Assembly: GCF_964355755.1 (NCBI RefSeq)
Contig: NC_092677.1
Coordinates: 9,446,601-9,510,600, forward strand
Direction of reading: 5' to 3'
From: Antedon mediterranea
Taxonomy: Eukaryota > Echinodermata > Crinoidea > Comatulida > Antedonidae
DNA length: 64,000 nucleotides
Below the pieces are notes generated by a model. The model saw only the letters and a list, made by a program, of their open reading frames with translations, did not search any database and had not been told where the DNA came from. The translations under genes were made by a program, and so were the position numbers. Numbering within the stretch: position 1 is the first letter of the stretch; each line of letters opens with the position of its first letter. Shown piece after piece: positions 34,910 through 47,700 of this stretch.

Positions 34910-37900
34910 ATGTCTAAGACACCTGAAGCATATGGAAACACGAACGGTCGCCAGCGCTTGAGGCCGTGGCTGGTGCATAAGATCAACAGCGGGACAATCA
35001 AAGGCCTAGAATGGATGGATGAAGAAAAGCTGATGTTTAAGATCCCATGGAAGCATGCAGGCAAACAAGATTACGATCCTGAAGAAGATTCCCGGATCTT
35101 TAAGGTAATTTGTCTCCTTAAATGTTATTCTGTATCTCTTTATATTGTACCGGTACACATCTTCCGGAATTCTTTTCTAACAAAGCAATGTAAACGTAAG
35201 TTTGTTTACGCCTAATTTGAAACATAGATGCACTTTTATTCAAAAAACGCTTTACAACATGTTTATTCTGTTTTGGGATACTGTTGTTAGGCCCATCATC
35301 GATGACCATAAGATAAGATAATAAGATTTATAAAGCGCACATATCCACAAAGTGCTCAAGGCGCTTGTGAAAACCATGAAAAATACTAACCTTGAAACTA
35401 TAAAAAAAATGTTGCTGTTTTATATATACTTTTGTTTACAAACGTATCAATTTTTAAGTTTAACTACAGGAGCCCGCGACAACAGACATATAGGCCTACC
35501 TCAGTCGCTATAGAAATTTGACCGTCCTTTTGTCAAATATCCTGTATGGGTATTTATACATTCGTTATATTCAACCACCTTTGTGGTCTCTTAATAGAGG
35601 TATCATTGAATAGGAGTCTCGTACTTCCGAAAAAAGGCATTTTATGTAATATGTTTATTTATGTATTTCATGAACAGTCAAACACGTAAATGTAATAATA
35701 AGTGATTTAATGTTGTCAAATATTGCATTATTTAAAGAGTCTGGTTTTTAAATGTAACAACTATACCAGTTAAAAATAAGATCATAAATCTAGCCCGTGA
35801 CATTTGATATTATTTATAACATTATCTGAAATCTTGTTGAAGTTTGAACATTATTTCATTTTAGTTTAATGTATGTATGTCAAAACCATTGACATATACG
35901 ATACATCAGGTTAGGTTGTTTATATCACGTTTGTTTCTTGTAAAAATGTTTTTACCTTCCAAATTATTATGTTAAAATTCCTATCCGGTTGCATCAAGCC
36001 TGTTATAATACATTTTAGGGTGAAAAGTCCAACGATTTTTAGTTAATTTCCGTAAAATCTGAATACGATTTAATTGTAACAATGTTCGGGTTGTTGTGTG
36101 GTGCTCCCGGTGGTAAGGTTACGCAGATTGTGTAGTCCCGGTGGTATTATTACGCGCGGAATTTTCATTAACACTTTATACGTACTGAACCCAAAGGACC
36201 CCGCGTAAAACAGTAGGTGTCAGTTATTATTCCTCTGTAATTAAATACCTTAAAATAATTTTTTCTGCTCAGTAAAGTTCACCAAGTTGGTGCGTGTTGG
36301 TGTCTATAAAAGAATAGCGTGACATTCCCGGTGAATGAGTAACATATAGATGTATCCCCTTACTAAACGAACCAGGGTGAATTTATACTTAAATTACCTG
36401 AACTTAGGAAAAAAGGGTTAAGTAGTCAAACCTAAGTACAATTCGCATTATTTACAGCGTTATGTCACTTTTATTGATAAATTAGTGACAAAACAATGGC
36501 ACTGTTTGTATTAGCTCAGGTATACTAATGAATTGCGTAGACCCGTACCTTCATGGATTTAATTGTGGGTGCACTACCGGGAATCGTATAGACACTGTAT
36601 TATATAATCGTCCTTGCGGAGTCTTACCTCATAGTAGTTTTTGAGAATCCGGGTTGTTAGCGCTAAACGTTGTCATGACCTTCATTAATTTGGTTAAAGT
36701 GGCCAAATTAAGTAATATTAGGAGGATGATTAGGCTTATATAATTGGATTAACTTGTATATAAGAATGACATAATATTAATATGAATAAAAACATAATGA
36801 TATTAATAATTAATCATTAATAATCGAAACTATAACTGAAGCAAACAGTCATTCATTGATATATTTAGGCCTAGTACAACATTACATAATCAAAACATCC
36901 TCTTATAAACTAATAATATATTTTATTACACATAGATTAAACAAACAAAAATTAACTCTATACCTATCACCACTATGTCTAATATTCATAAACACAGTAC
37001 TAAAATTAGAAATGTGTTTGATACACTACTAAGATAACACAGTACAGAACAAGTAAACGTCAATGGGATTTATCAGTGGTTACTAGAGGTACCCGTGGAA
37101 TGAAGGTTCTTTAAATAGACGTAATGCTAAAATAGGTTAGTTATATCACGTCTTTTAATTGTTTTCCAGGAATGGTCTCTACACACTGGCAAGTATAAAA
37201 TCACCATGGAACCTGAACCAGCTGTCTGGAAAACCAGACTACGAACAGCTTTGAACAAACTGCCCGACATCGAAGAGGTGCAAGATAAAACGCAGCTTGA
37301 CATACCAGAACCATACAGGGTTTACAGGCTCCTACCCAGACAGAAGAAACGTAAGTGCATATAAAATAACAAACCTAAATTGTACGCGCGCGTAGAGAAT
37401 TCCGATTTTCATCAGGTTTTGAACGCACGCGTCGAATGTTGAGTCTTTTATTTGCACCGACAATATCTTATGTTCGTATACGTGTTAGTTAAAACAAAAA
37501 ATGTGTTTGGCCAATCATCATTCGTTAATAAGCGCGCGTCGACGCGTCCACTTAATTAACAAATCAAAGAGTGATATTTAGGTATATGTAATTTTCATTC
37601 ATTTTAAAAACAATTTTCTTGAGGGTAAAGAGAATAACCACAACTGATCAGACATAACATGGTTTTATTTACGAGAAATGTAACCCGCTGAGGTCGAACA
37701 GTTACTGTAATAAGCTACCAACAAACATATTTCATGTTGTATTTTTCGCTTGGAGAATAATGCGATAAAAAAATAACTACAAATTCACATAAGGTTAATA
37801 AAATCACAGTAAAAAGAAAGATCTATATATATGATATTATAATTACCAATAGTGCCAATGTGCGGACCAACCATTTTGACAGATAATAAATTACAGTAAA

Positions 37901-39781
37901 AAGAAAGGCCTGACATTATAATCACCAATAATTAGGGGGTCACGATGCGCAACCAACCATATTTTTGACCTATTAAAATTAAGGTTGATCAATTTTAAAT
38001 TAGATAACAAGCGTGTGAAGGCAGAGAGAGAGAGCAAAAGGTGCCGTGGCATATTACCGATACAATTACTTATCAACAAAATCTATATACAATTTAAAAC
38101 AAAATTAAAAATTCGTTTAAGCTTCTAAGGTTCTAATTTATTTGTTGAACTCGAGTGGATGATGATGTTGAACTGATTTATTTTTTGAAAATATTTGGCA
38201 AAGTTTGGATGATTTTGTTATTTTGAGTTCAAACTGCAGGTAATACTAGGTAATAAAGCTAGTCTTTATTGTTTGAAATATCGACAAAGTGGTCATCGAG
38301 TTAGGCCAACAGGGAGATTACCTGGCTCTTGTTCGCCAACTACAGACTATATTGCCAACCACAATTATGAATAAACAAACCTAAAATAACTGAAATGATA
38401 TACACATGGGCTTCATAGTTGGTTTTTAAACCAACACAAAATATAACACCCAAGATTGCTTTTCAAGTCTCCGAAATCACTATTAATTTTATTAAAATGA
38501 GTAAATACATTACGTTTCTTGATCAGACATAGCATATTTATGACGCGTAGCCCCGTGCCGCACAAACGACAGTAAAATGGTGTAGTGATGTAGTGAACCG
38601 TACCACTAAAACATTTTTTTTTAAATTCTTTTTCCACGCGTTTATATTGCGTTTTAAACGTTTATATCGCGGATTACGCGTGTATATTGCGTTTTACGCA
38701 GTGTATGTCAATATGTAAATTAAGTTGTGGACGTGTTTAGATAAAGTGCTTTAACGCGCATAGCTATGCATACGCCAATACCATATAATGCCACAAGCCC
38801 AGCTTCTCCAATTTACACGCATTTTACTAAAGTACTATATTGTTTTGGTTTATTTACCAACTCACGTAGTATTTTTCCGTTGTCAAATGTAAACATCTAT
38901 AAATAAAACATTACCAAAAACTATCCACATAGGTCTGACTACCAGACGGGTGGAGCGCAGTGGCACAGCGTGTGCCCTAACCGACCACGCGTCTTGCATT
39001 CTTCGCCGAGACTTCTGCTGAGCTGTAGGCCTAGTGCCAAAACTACCAGTACGTTTGGCAGACAATATTGATCGGGTATCTTCTTACCAGTAACGCCGCC
39101 CACTTAGTCACACAAAGTGCTAAAATGACCATGTATCTATTTCTGTCCTCTTTTGTGAGAGTAAAAAAAAATGTATATATGATGTGTTGCTATGCTATGC
39201 GATTTAAGTCGAGATGCTTTACTTATATTTTTTTTTTTACTTTATATATTTGTAGCGTCTTCAATGCCGCTAACTCAGCGTAATAACGGATGTCGATCCC
39301 AGGTGTATCATCCGTACCAAAGACTTGATCAAACAAATGTACGTATATTTTATGCTTTTATTTTTATCGTTATTATCATCTCATCTTCATTATTGTATCA
39401 TTATCATCATTGATTGATTAATTATTTAATTACTTTATTTGATATAGGCCTATTTCCTTAATTCAAATACATTGAAAAGAATATCGGGATAACCCGGAAG
39501 CCGACAATTACAAGAATTATTTCCAATGTAGTCCAGAAAGATTATTATTATTTATTAATAATTATCATCATTCATAATAATTATTATTAATTTTCATAAT
39601 AATTATTATTAATTTCATTTTACAGCAACATCCAAGCCGACTCTCCCAAATGCGCCATAGCATGGGTTACAACAGGCCTAATAATGTACATACGGGTTAC
39701 CCAACTAGCTATATAATGCCCGGAATAGACCAGGTAAGACCGCTATCGAATCGTGATGACGTCATTATTATTATTATTACT

Positions 39782-39822
<41 letters not shown>

Positions 39823-42800
39823 TTAGCCAGCGAGCATAAGTAACGTCATTGATTTTTTATTTTAAACGGTAAAATTCAATGCTGAATTTAAAATATAGGT
39901 GTTTATATTCCACATGATTTTAACTTTTTAAACGTTAACATGGTTAAATATTAATTGTGTAATTAATTAATAAATGCATGTGTTACTTTTTTGCAGATGA
40001 CACCACCCGGTAACTCGAACGATATATTTTACGATTTCCAGCCACAAATTAGCCAAGGTAAGGGACACGAACCGGTCAAAAATTTTTACTCCAATTCATG
40101 TTCAATACCTCACCCTACAACATCAGCAGACAATACGCCCTAAATTTAAAATTCCATGACATTTTGTCCTTATTGCCCTGTTAGGTATTAATCCTTTTTG
40201 AAATTAATATATAAATGTGTATGTCCTTGGTGTAGTTTCCTTCCGTTATGTCTAGTATTGTGAATGCAACTCGTTCTCACAGTGATCAAGGGAAACGGAC
40301 AGGCCGTTCTAGTCACGTAGTAAACCAACTAACAATATTATCATTCATTGAAATGTCTATTAAGAAAAGCATTCTTTTTTGTGATGCAAACCTGTGACTC
40401 TCTCACTCTCATCTAGAACATTAATAAAACTAACAATCTGATCACAAGTAGGCCTAATCAAAGGACAGGTCCTTTACAAATATCTCCCTTGTTCGTGATG
40501 CGAACCGGTGACCCCTGACTTTCTACGAAACATTATTGATGCGCTGCACCATTAAGCTTGGTTCCCAGTAGAACGTAACGCAATGACGTAAACGCAACGC
40601 AAGCGCGTTGACCAATGACAAGCGAAATTATAGACAGTTAGCAATCACAAGCGAATAAGCCATCGCTTGTGATTGGTCAATTCACTTGCGTTGCGTTACG
40701 TCCTTGCGTTGCGTCGCTAGTGGGAACCACGCTTTAGTAGAATGTACGTGTTATAAATGTTAGTTAATATTATATAATCATCAATTTCATCATTCGTGGT
40801 TATGACATAGGCCTGGTATTGTGTTCTGGATACACACTGATATACAACCATGTACCCCTTTCACATCGCCTACAGTAGCAAAGGTCCGTAGTTGACACAC
40901 TGGGGGCATCAACACGCATTTTGTTAGCGATGTAAAAGTGGTATAATTATCATTTTAGATAATGATTATTGTTTTATTCATTTATAAACATATTTTCACT
41001 GGATAAAAATATCAACGTTGTCCCACAAAGGGGACATTGTTGATTTTCAAAAGGTCCAGCATAAAACATTACAACATACATATAATACATAGTTTCTTAA
41101 AAATAGTAAAACATTTTGAAATTAAACAGTCAACAAAAATGTTGATTATTATCTTCATTTACGTTATATTACAGTGTTTTCTCCGACTTCTGTTGGTGGA
41201 CTAAATATTGAGGATGTCAATGACGTCATAACACCTAGACTAGACCCTTACATGAGTGATTATGACCAGATGAGTGCTGGTTCGTCGTCACCCAACATGG
41301 ACCCTGAACCGCAGTATCAAAGTAAGCTTTATTTAAAAAATAGTCCTACACAGGTAGCTTACCGTTAAAAAACTAGCAATGCAAGTACTGTACACAAATG
41401 CAATCAAGTAAAAAAGAAAATTGGTAGCCGAAATGTAACACAATCATCTGGGTCAGTAGTAAACATAATATAATTGAAAATTAATAGATGTATTAGTTGT
41501 AATCTTATTGGTTCGTTCTAAATTACTTGGTCAATGTCAGAGGTATTTCTATAAGTAAATGTTTCCTGTATTTACGTTACAGACAATCAACTAACTCAAT
41601 TCAACTACACACAAGGCGGGATCATAGCCTCACAACCGACCATGACCAGCCTTCAATCCAGAACGTACGGCGGCGGTTACCAACACCAGACGAACAACGT
41701 GTACACAACGCAGGCGCAAGGATGCGCACCGACCACGGCAGTCGGAATGACGTCATCACCGGCGTACAACCAAACCTACCACCAGCAAACGCATAACGCG
41801 ATGGTACCGTACAGTGGCGGTATGCGAGCAGTTGATGATATATGGCCAGGTACAACGGTGCCCGTCAGAGAAGACAACATGATCATGAAAACAGGTATGA
41901 CTTGCACGCAGAACTACTACCCTTATTTTCTTTATTGTTTTATTGTGGTGTTGTTGTTTTTTTGCATTGAACCAAACAGTTTGGTCCCCATAACCAAATA
42001 TATTTAATGATGTTTTTCTGTTTTTTCCATCAGAGAAAGAAATGGATATAAAGGTTCGTTACAGGGGCGAGACAGTAATCGACAAAAGAGTTGGAGACTG
42101 TTGTATCTATTCCAAGACTATGCTGCCAGGCCTGGAGCTTCTGACGCCAATTGAGTTACCAGACAGTCAAACGGTGGAATATAAGGTACTAAAACCGTCA
42201 GAGAAACAGAAGGAGCACACTAACACAGTTATTGACAGCATGCTTAAGGGGTAATTTAATATCACACGTAGAAATGCATTATAGCAATTGCACGACGCGT
42301 CACCAAAGAACATCCTCAAACCAAGTTGCGTTCTCAACGCCAATTTACAGTAGGTTGTGAACATGAGCAGATATTCGTTGAGTTTGTTTCTTCGTATTCT
42401 TTGGTGCCGCGTCGTAAGCCCGTATTCACACCTGCTCCGTCACAAACCGCGAAAAAGATATCTATGTTGTTACAAGAAACATTCGTTCACACAACATTCG
42501 AGTGGGGTTTTATTATTTTTAGCTATGAATTGAAGTTCAGTTCGTTAATAGGTCACATCGACACTGTCGATTGTGATTGGTCAACTCGTTGTGTCAACGC
42601 CGTTGCGTTGCGTCTGAACCAAGCTTTACACATTACAAAAAAAAGTGAAAATTCAAATTGATTTGGTTTTTCAGCAGTAGATTAATTTTTTAGGCATAAT
42701 TTGTTTGTTTGAAAAAAAATATCAAAGCAGAACAATTGTTTGTATCAGTATTAGTTTGTGACGTAATAGTTAAACCACCGAAAAACGTTGACGGTGCGAA

Positions 42801-43695
42801 TACGGGTTATATAATTATATATTAATAAATTAACATTATTATTAACCTCTGTTGTACTACTAATTACTATAATTCTCCTAATAGAAAGTCATTGTACCTG
42901 TTCAATAATCGATAAGGCAGGCGACTTTCACAACAGTATGCTCTTAGTCAAATATAGACAAATTGATTGATTCATTTTTGATCGCCAACAACAAAGCATA
43001 GGCCTATTAGGAGATTTGAATCAATGCATTCCAGGACGAAATTACTATATAATTAAATGTATTATTAACTTTGTTTATCTTATAGTTTGATTTTTGAATA
43101 TGACCAGTCAGATCGTTCGTTATACGTGACACGGCATTGCAAAGGCAAGGTTTTCTGTCAGAGTACGCAGTTCCATATCGGCCAATCAGTAATCACATTA
43201 GAGAAGGAGAAAAGATTTAAAATCTTTGATTACAACAAATTCGATTGCGACTTCTACCAGTGGTACAAAGAAGACTATTTGTCCGGCAGCCGTATGCCGA
43301 TTCAGAAACCGGAGATTTTCTTCAGCGTTGCTCAAAAGTGGCAACCACCGTGCGCGGTTCTGGACGAAGACGCGTCATCGTCTGCTGATAATGGACTCGT
43401 GTTGGATGATTGTCTGCTTTCTATCATTATCCAACCGGTTTCTGCCAATGAAAACATCGAAGCAGTTGATAAAAAGAATCTTTCTGACCAAACTCCTACT
43501 GGTGTAAAGATGAAACATCTTTTATATTCGAATGATGATCAGCAGTTTGTCTCTGATAACTCGAATGTCCAGTACGCAAATGGGTATTACCCACAATACC
43601 GTCCATATGATGCATACAACAACGGAAGTCAACCAGTTACCCCCAGTAACAATACGCATGTTCAACAACATGTAATAACGCAGCTAACGCCTTAG
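34910..43695 (+). CDS. IRF: Interferon regulatory factor (IRF) family transcription factor, complete, nine exons
   Basis: Exons: 34910-35104, 37170-37350, 39256-39338, 39626-39733, 39997-40057, 41175-41321, 41583-41894, 42034-42250, 43086-43695 (stop TAG). All introns are GT..AG and phases agree throughout, giving 637 residues. Residues 1-125 form the IRF DNA-binding domain with all five spaced tryptophans (W20, W35, W47, W67, W85) and family blocks such as FKIPWKHAGKQDY, LHTGKY and LPDIEEV; this winged-helix domain binds GAAA repeats in the nucleus. Residues 126-362 are a Q/N/P/Y-rich, probably disordered linker. Residues about 366-553 are an IRF-association domain of the IRF3/4/8 type (IKVRYRGE, YVTRHCKGKVF, FKIFDYNKF, EIFFSVAQKWQPP), which mediates dimerisation. 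The tail is N/Q-rich. The DBD resembles IRF1/2 in places while the C-terminus is an IAD1, so no vertebrate orthologue is assigned. Initiation at 34910 is chosen because it directly precedes the DBD, as in other IRFs. Confidence 0.93.
35306..35371. mobile_element. Dispersed-repeat fragment in IRF intron 1
   Basis: AGATTTATAAAGCGCACATA followed by TCCACAAAGTGCTCAAGGCG has the look of a retroelement 3' fragment common in marine invertebrate genomes (from memory). A distant echo, AAGGTGCTTAAGGCGCTTTG, lies at about 15674-15693. The family is not identified. Confidence 0.3.
39763..39824. repeat. (ATT)n microsatellite in IRF intron 4
   Basis: About 20 trinucleotide units with one interruption, directly after a TGACGTCA octamer at 39757-39764. 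Confidence 0.92.
40553..40735. mobile_element. Palindromic MITE (GCAACGCAAG family), complete copy in IRF intron 5
   Basis: About 183 bp with long inverted repeats. The left arm is TAAGCTTGGTTCCCAGTAG, then AACGTAACGCAATGACGTAA, then CGCAACGCAAG..TTGACCAATGACAAGCGA. The right arm is the complement of TAAAGCGTGGTTCCCACTAG with GACGCAACGCAAGGACGTAA and TTGACCAATCACAAGCGA. TA dinucleotides at both outer ends could be a TA target duplication. Each arm carries a CCAAT motif. Partial copies occur at 25812, 30552, 42555-42640 and 57050. Nothing is encoded. Confidence 0.8.
42416..42808. mobile_element. Second MITE-like element in the last IRF intron, with a nested arm of the GCAACGCAAG family
   Basis: GCCCGTATTCACACC at the left is mirrored by GGTGCGAATACGGGTT at the right, giving inverted ends of about 16 bp. 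Inside, 42555-42640 holds GATTGTGATTGGTCAACTCG, GTTGCGTTGCGTCTGAACCA and AGCTTTA, the right arm of the intron-5 MITE family. The whole lies in the intron 42251-43085 that splits the IAD. Ends and superfamily are uncertain. Confidence 0.5.
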
Positions 43696-43920
43696 ATACA
43701 CTTAGTGAATTTAATCTGTTCATACTATATATTTGTAGGCCCTATGCTCAGAATTTAAGAGCAAAGCAAATGTTGTTTGTAGGGAACTCTACAATATCTC
43801 TATAGTCAGGTTGTAAATGTTTTAGGTTCCTGGTATTTGAGTGTGGGATAAAAAACGTGTAAATAGTACTGATGGTGTAAATTTAATTAGAACAACTCAA
43901 TAAATTATTTAGTACTTACT
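43696..43920 (+). other. 3' UTR of the IRF gene
   Basis: Short untranslated region with AATAAA at 43899-43904, about 205 bp after the stop, so cleavage is expected near 43915-43930. Confidence 0.6.
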
Positions 43921-44454
43921 TATTATATTTAGTACTAGCTAATTGTGTCCAGACAGACAGAGAAGAGTGAATCACCTTTGTCTAGGTTAACTATATAATT
44001 GTTTATACACTGGCAAAACACTGCCATTGCAAAAAAAAAAATTTAAAATGGCGGCTGGTATAAAACGTTGCAGTACATAGGAATTTATTTGTGTTTGATT
44101 CCTTAAACAAATGTATGGACCGCGCTTAGTCAATAGTGATACACAGTAGGGGAACCTTTCAACTAAATATTGTAAAATACCATATATAAAACGTGTTTTA
44201 TCTATGTTCTTTGTATTTAATTTCCCCTTATAACAATGTACATTTGTATATAGATGCTGTATATTTAAAACAAACATACCATAGTCAATACAAATGAAGT
44301 TTGATGATCAATTTATGCTGAATAAATTATGTAAATGAGGGATACGCAAATAAGGGAATATTTTAAACGAATTAAAACAATTACATTTTGCAAGAAAATG
44401 TTCGCATTGAATTAAATAGACGTAAAGATATTGTTTTAGTCTAAATAAAGCTAT
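43921..44454. other. Spacer between the IRF gene and the satellite block
   Basis: AT-rich DNA without a supported feature. Confidence 0.4.
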
Positions 44455-44714
44455 AGTCTAGTTATGTCATAAATAAAAGGGTCGAATTTTTGCAAATTTT
44501 TCGAAGAATTGCCAAATTTAGACTCTTTTTTTTCGACATAACTAGTAACTATGGCCCTATAAGATGATGATTACACAATATATGAGCATATATGACAATA
44601 TTATCGCAATTTTAAAAAGTGGCAAGGCCAAAATATCAAGTTTTTAAAATTTATTGATGTATATGATCATATATTGCTTTATGATCATCTTATAATACCA
44701 TAGAACCCAGTTAA
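44455..44714. repeat. Diverged left border of the satellite block
   Basis: It contains ATGGCCCTATAAGATGATGA, ATATGACAATATTATCG and TATATGATCATATATTGC. The first two recur in the same orientation at the right border (55810-55860) and the third is the core of the 77-bp satellite. So this is an older member of the same repeat family. Confidence 0.7.
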
Positions 44715-47700
44715 GCCGAAAAATAAAAAGGTCGAAAATTGGCCATATATCGAAAAATCCCTGTACTATAGTACAGGGAAATTTTCGAAAAATGATCGAT
44801 TTTCGACCTTTTTATTTTTTGACATAAATCGTTACTATTGCATAATAAACATGCGCAGAGGCGAATAATGGGTTCTGCGCATGTCAATTGTGCTATAGTA
44901 ACCAGTTTTGACATAAATGGTTACTATACCATAATAAACATGCGCAGAGGCGAATAATGGGTTCTGCGCATGTTAATTGTGCTATAGTAACCAGTTTTAT
45001 CGAAAAATAAAAACATCGAAAATTGGCCATTTTTTGAAAAAATCCCTGTACTATAGTACAGGGAAATTTTCGAAAAATGATCGATTTTCGACCCTTTTAT
45101 TTTTTGACATAAATCGTTACTATTGCATAATAAACATGCGCAGAGTCGAATAATGGGTTCTGCGCATGTCAATTGTGATATAGTAACCAGTTTTGACATA
45201 AATGGTTACTATAGCATAATAAACATGCGCAGAGGCAAATAATGGGTTCTGCGCATGTCAATTGTGCTATAGTAACCAGTTTTGACATAAATGGTTACTA
45301 TACCATAATAAACATGCGCAGAGGCGAATAATGGGTTCTGCGCATGTTAATTGTGCTATAGTAACCAGTTTTATCGAAAAATAAAAACATCGAAAATTGG
45401 CCATTTTTTGAAAAAATCCCTGTACTATAGTACAGGGAAATTTTCGAAAAATGATCGATTTTCGACCCTTTTATTTTTTGACATAAATCGTTACTATTGC
45501 ATAATAAACATGCGCAGAGTCGAATAATGGGTTCTGCGCATGTCAATTGTGATATAGTAACCAGTTTTGACATAAATGGTTACTATAGCATAATAAACAT
45601 GCGCAGAGGCAAATAATGGGTTCTGTGCATGTTAATTGTGCTATAGTAACCAGTTTTATCGAAAAATAAAAACATCGAAAATTGGCCATTTTTTTGAAAA
45701 AAATGCCTGTACTATAGTACAGGGAAATTTTCGAAAAATGATCGATTTTCGACACTTTTATTTTTTGACATAAATCGTTACTATTGCATAATAAACATGC
45801 GCAGAGTCGAATAATGGATTCTGCGCATGTCAATTGTGCTATAGTAACCAGTTTTGACATAAATGGTTACTATAGCATAATAAACATGCGCAGAGGCAAA
45901 TAATGGGTTCTGCGCATGTTAATTGTGCTATAGTAACCAGTTTTATCAAAAAATAAAAACATCGAAAATTGGCCATTTTTTGAAAAAATCCCTGTACTAT
46001 AGTACAGGGAAATTTTCGAAAAATGATCGATTTTCGACCCTTTTATTTTTTGACATAAATCGTTACTATTGCATAATAAACATGCGCAGAGTCGAATAAT
46101 GGGTTCTGCGCATGTCAATTGTGATATAGTAACCAGTTTTGACATAAATGGTTACTATAGCATAATAAACATGCGCAGAGGCAAATAATGGGTTCTGCGC
46201 ATGTCAATTGTGCTATAGTAACCAGTTTTGACATAAATGGTTACTATACCATAATAAACATGCGCAGAGGCGAATAATGGGTTCTGCGCATGTAAATTGT
46301 GCTATAGTAACCAGTTTTATCGAAAAATAAAAACATCGAAAATTGGCCATTTTTTGAAAAAATCCCTGTACTATAGTACAGGGAAATTTTCGAAAAATGA
46401 TCGATTTTCGACCCTTTTATTTTTTGACATAAATCGTTACTATTGCATAATAAACATGCGCAGAGTCGAATAATGGGTTCTGCGCATGTCAATTGTGATA
46501 TAGTAACCAGTTTTGACATAAATGGTTACTATAGCATAATAAACATGCGCAGAGGCAAATAATGGGTTCTGCGCATGTTAATTGTGCTATAGTAACCAGT
46601 TTTATCGAAAAATAAAAACATCGAAAATTGGCCATTTTTTTGAAAAAAATGCCTGTACTATAGTACAGGGAAATTTTCGAAAAATGATCGATTTTCGACA
46701 CTTTTATTTTTTGACATAAATCGTTACTATTGCATAATAAACATGCGCAGAGTCGAATAATGGATTCTGCGCATGTCAATTGTGCTATAGTAACCAGTTT
46801 TGACATAAATGGTTACTATAGCATAATAAACATGCGCAGAGGCAAATAATGGGTTCTGCGCATGTTAATTGTGCTATAGTAACCAGTTTTATCAAAAAAT
46901 AAAAACATCGAAAATTGGCCATTTTTTGAAAAAATCCCTGTACTATAGTACAGGGAAATTTTCGATAAATTGCCGATTTTCGACCCTTTCATTTTTTGAC
47001 ATAAATCGTTACTATTGCATAATAAACATGCGCAGAGTCGAATAATGGGTTCTGCGCATGTCAATTGTGCTATAGTAACCAGTTTTGACATAAATGGTTA
47101 CTATAGCATAATAAACATGCGCAGAGGCGAATAATGGGTTCTGCGCATGTTAATTGTGCTATAGTAACCAGTTTTATCGAAAAATAAAAACATCGAAAAT
47201 TGGCCATTTTTTGAAAAAATCCTGTATAGTACAGGGAAATTTTCAAAAAATGATCGATTTTCGACCTTTTTATTTTTTGACATAAATCGTTACTATTGCA
47301 TAATAAACATGCGCAGAGCCGAATAATGGGGTCTGCGCATGTCAACTGTGCTATAGTAACCAGTTTTGACATAAATGGTTACTATAGCATAATAAACATG
47401 CGCATAGGCGAATAATGGGTTCTGCGCATGTTAATTGTGCTATAGTAACCAGTTTTATCGAAAAATAAAAACATCGAAAATTGGCCATTTTTTGAAAAAA
47501 TCCCTGTACTGTACAGGGAAATTTTCGAAAAATGATCGATTTTCGACTCTTTTATTTTTTGACATAAATCGTTACTATTGCATAATAAACATGCGCAGAG
47601 GCGAATAATGGGTTCTGCACATGTCAATTGTGCTATAGTAACCAGTTTTTATATAAATGGGTACTATAGCATAATAAACATGCGCAGAGGCAAATAATGG

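Noticed and set aside
41622-41855. Minus-strand and alternative-frame open frames across the IRF linker exon
   Set aside because: They are shadows of exon 41583-41894, whose frame is fixed by phase continuity on both sides.
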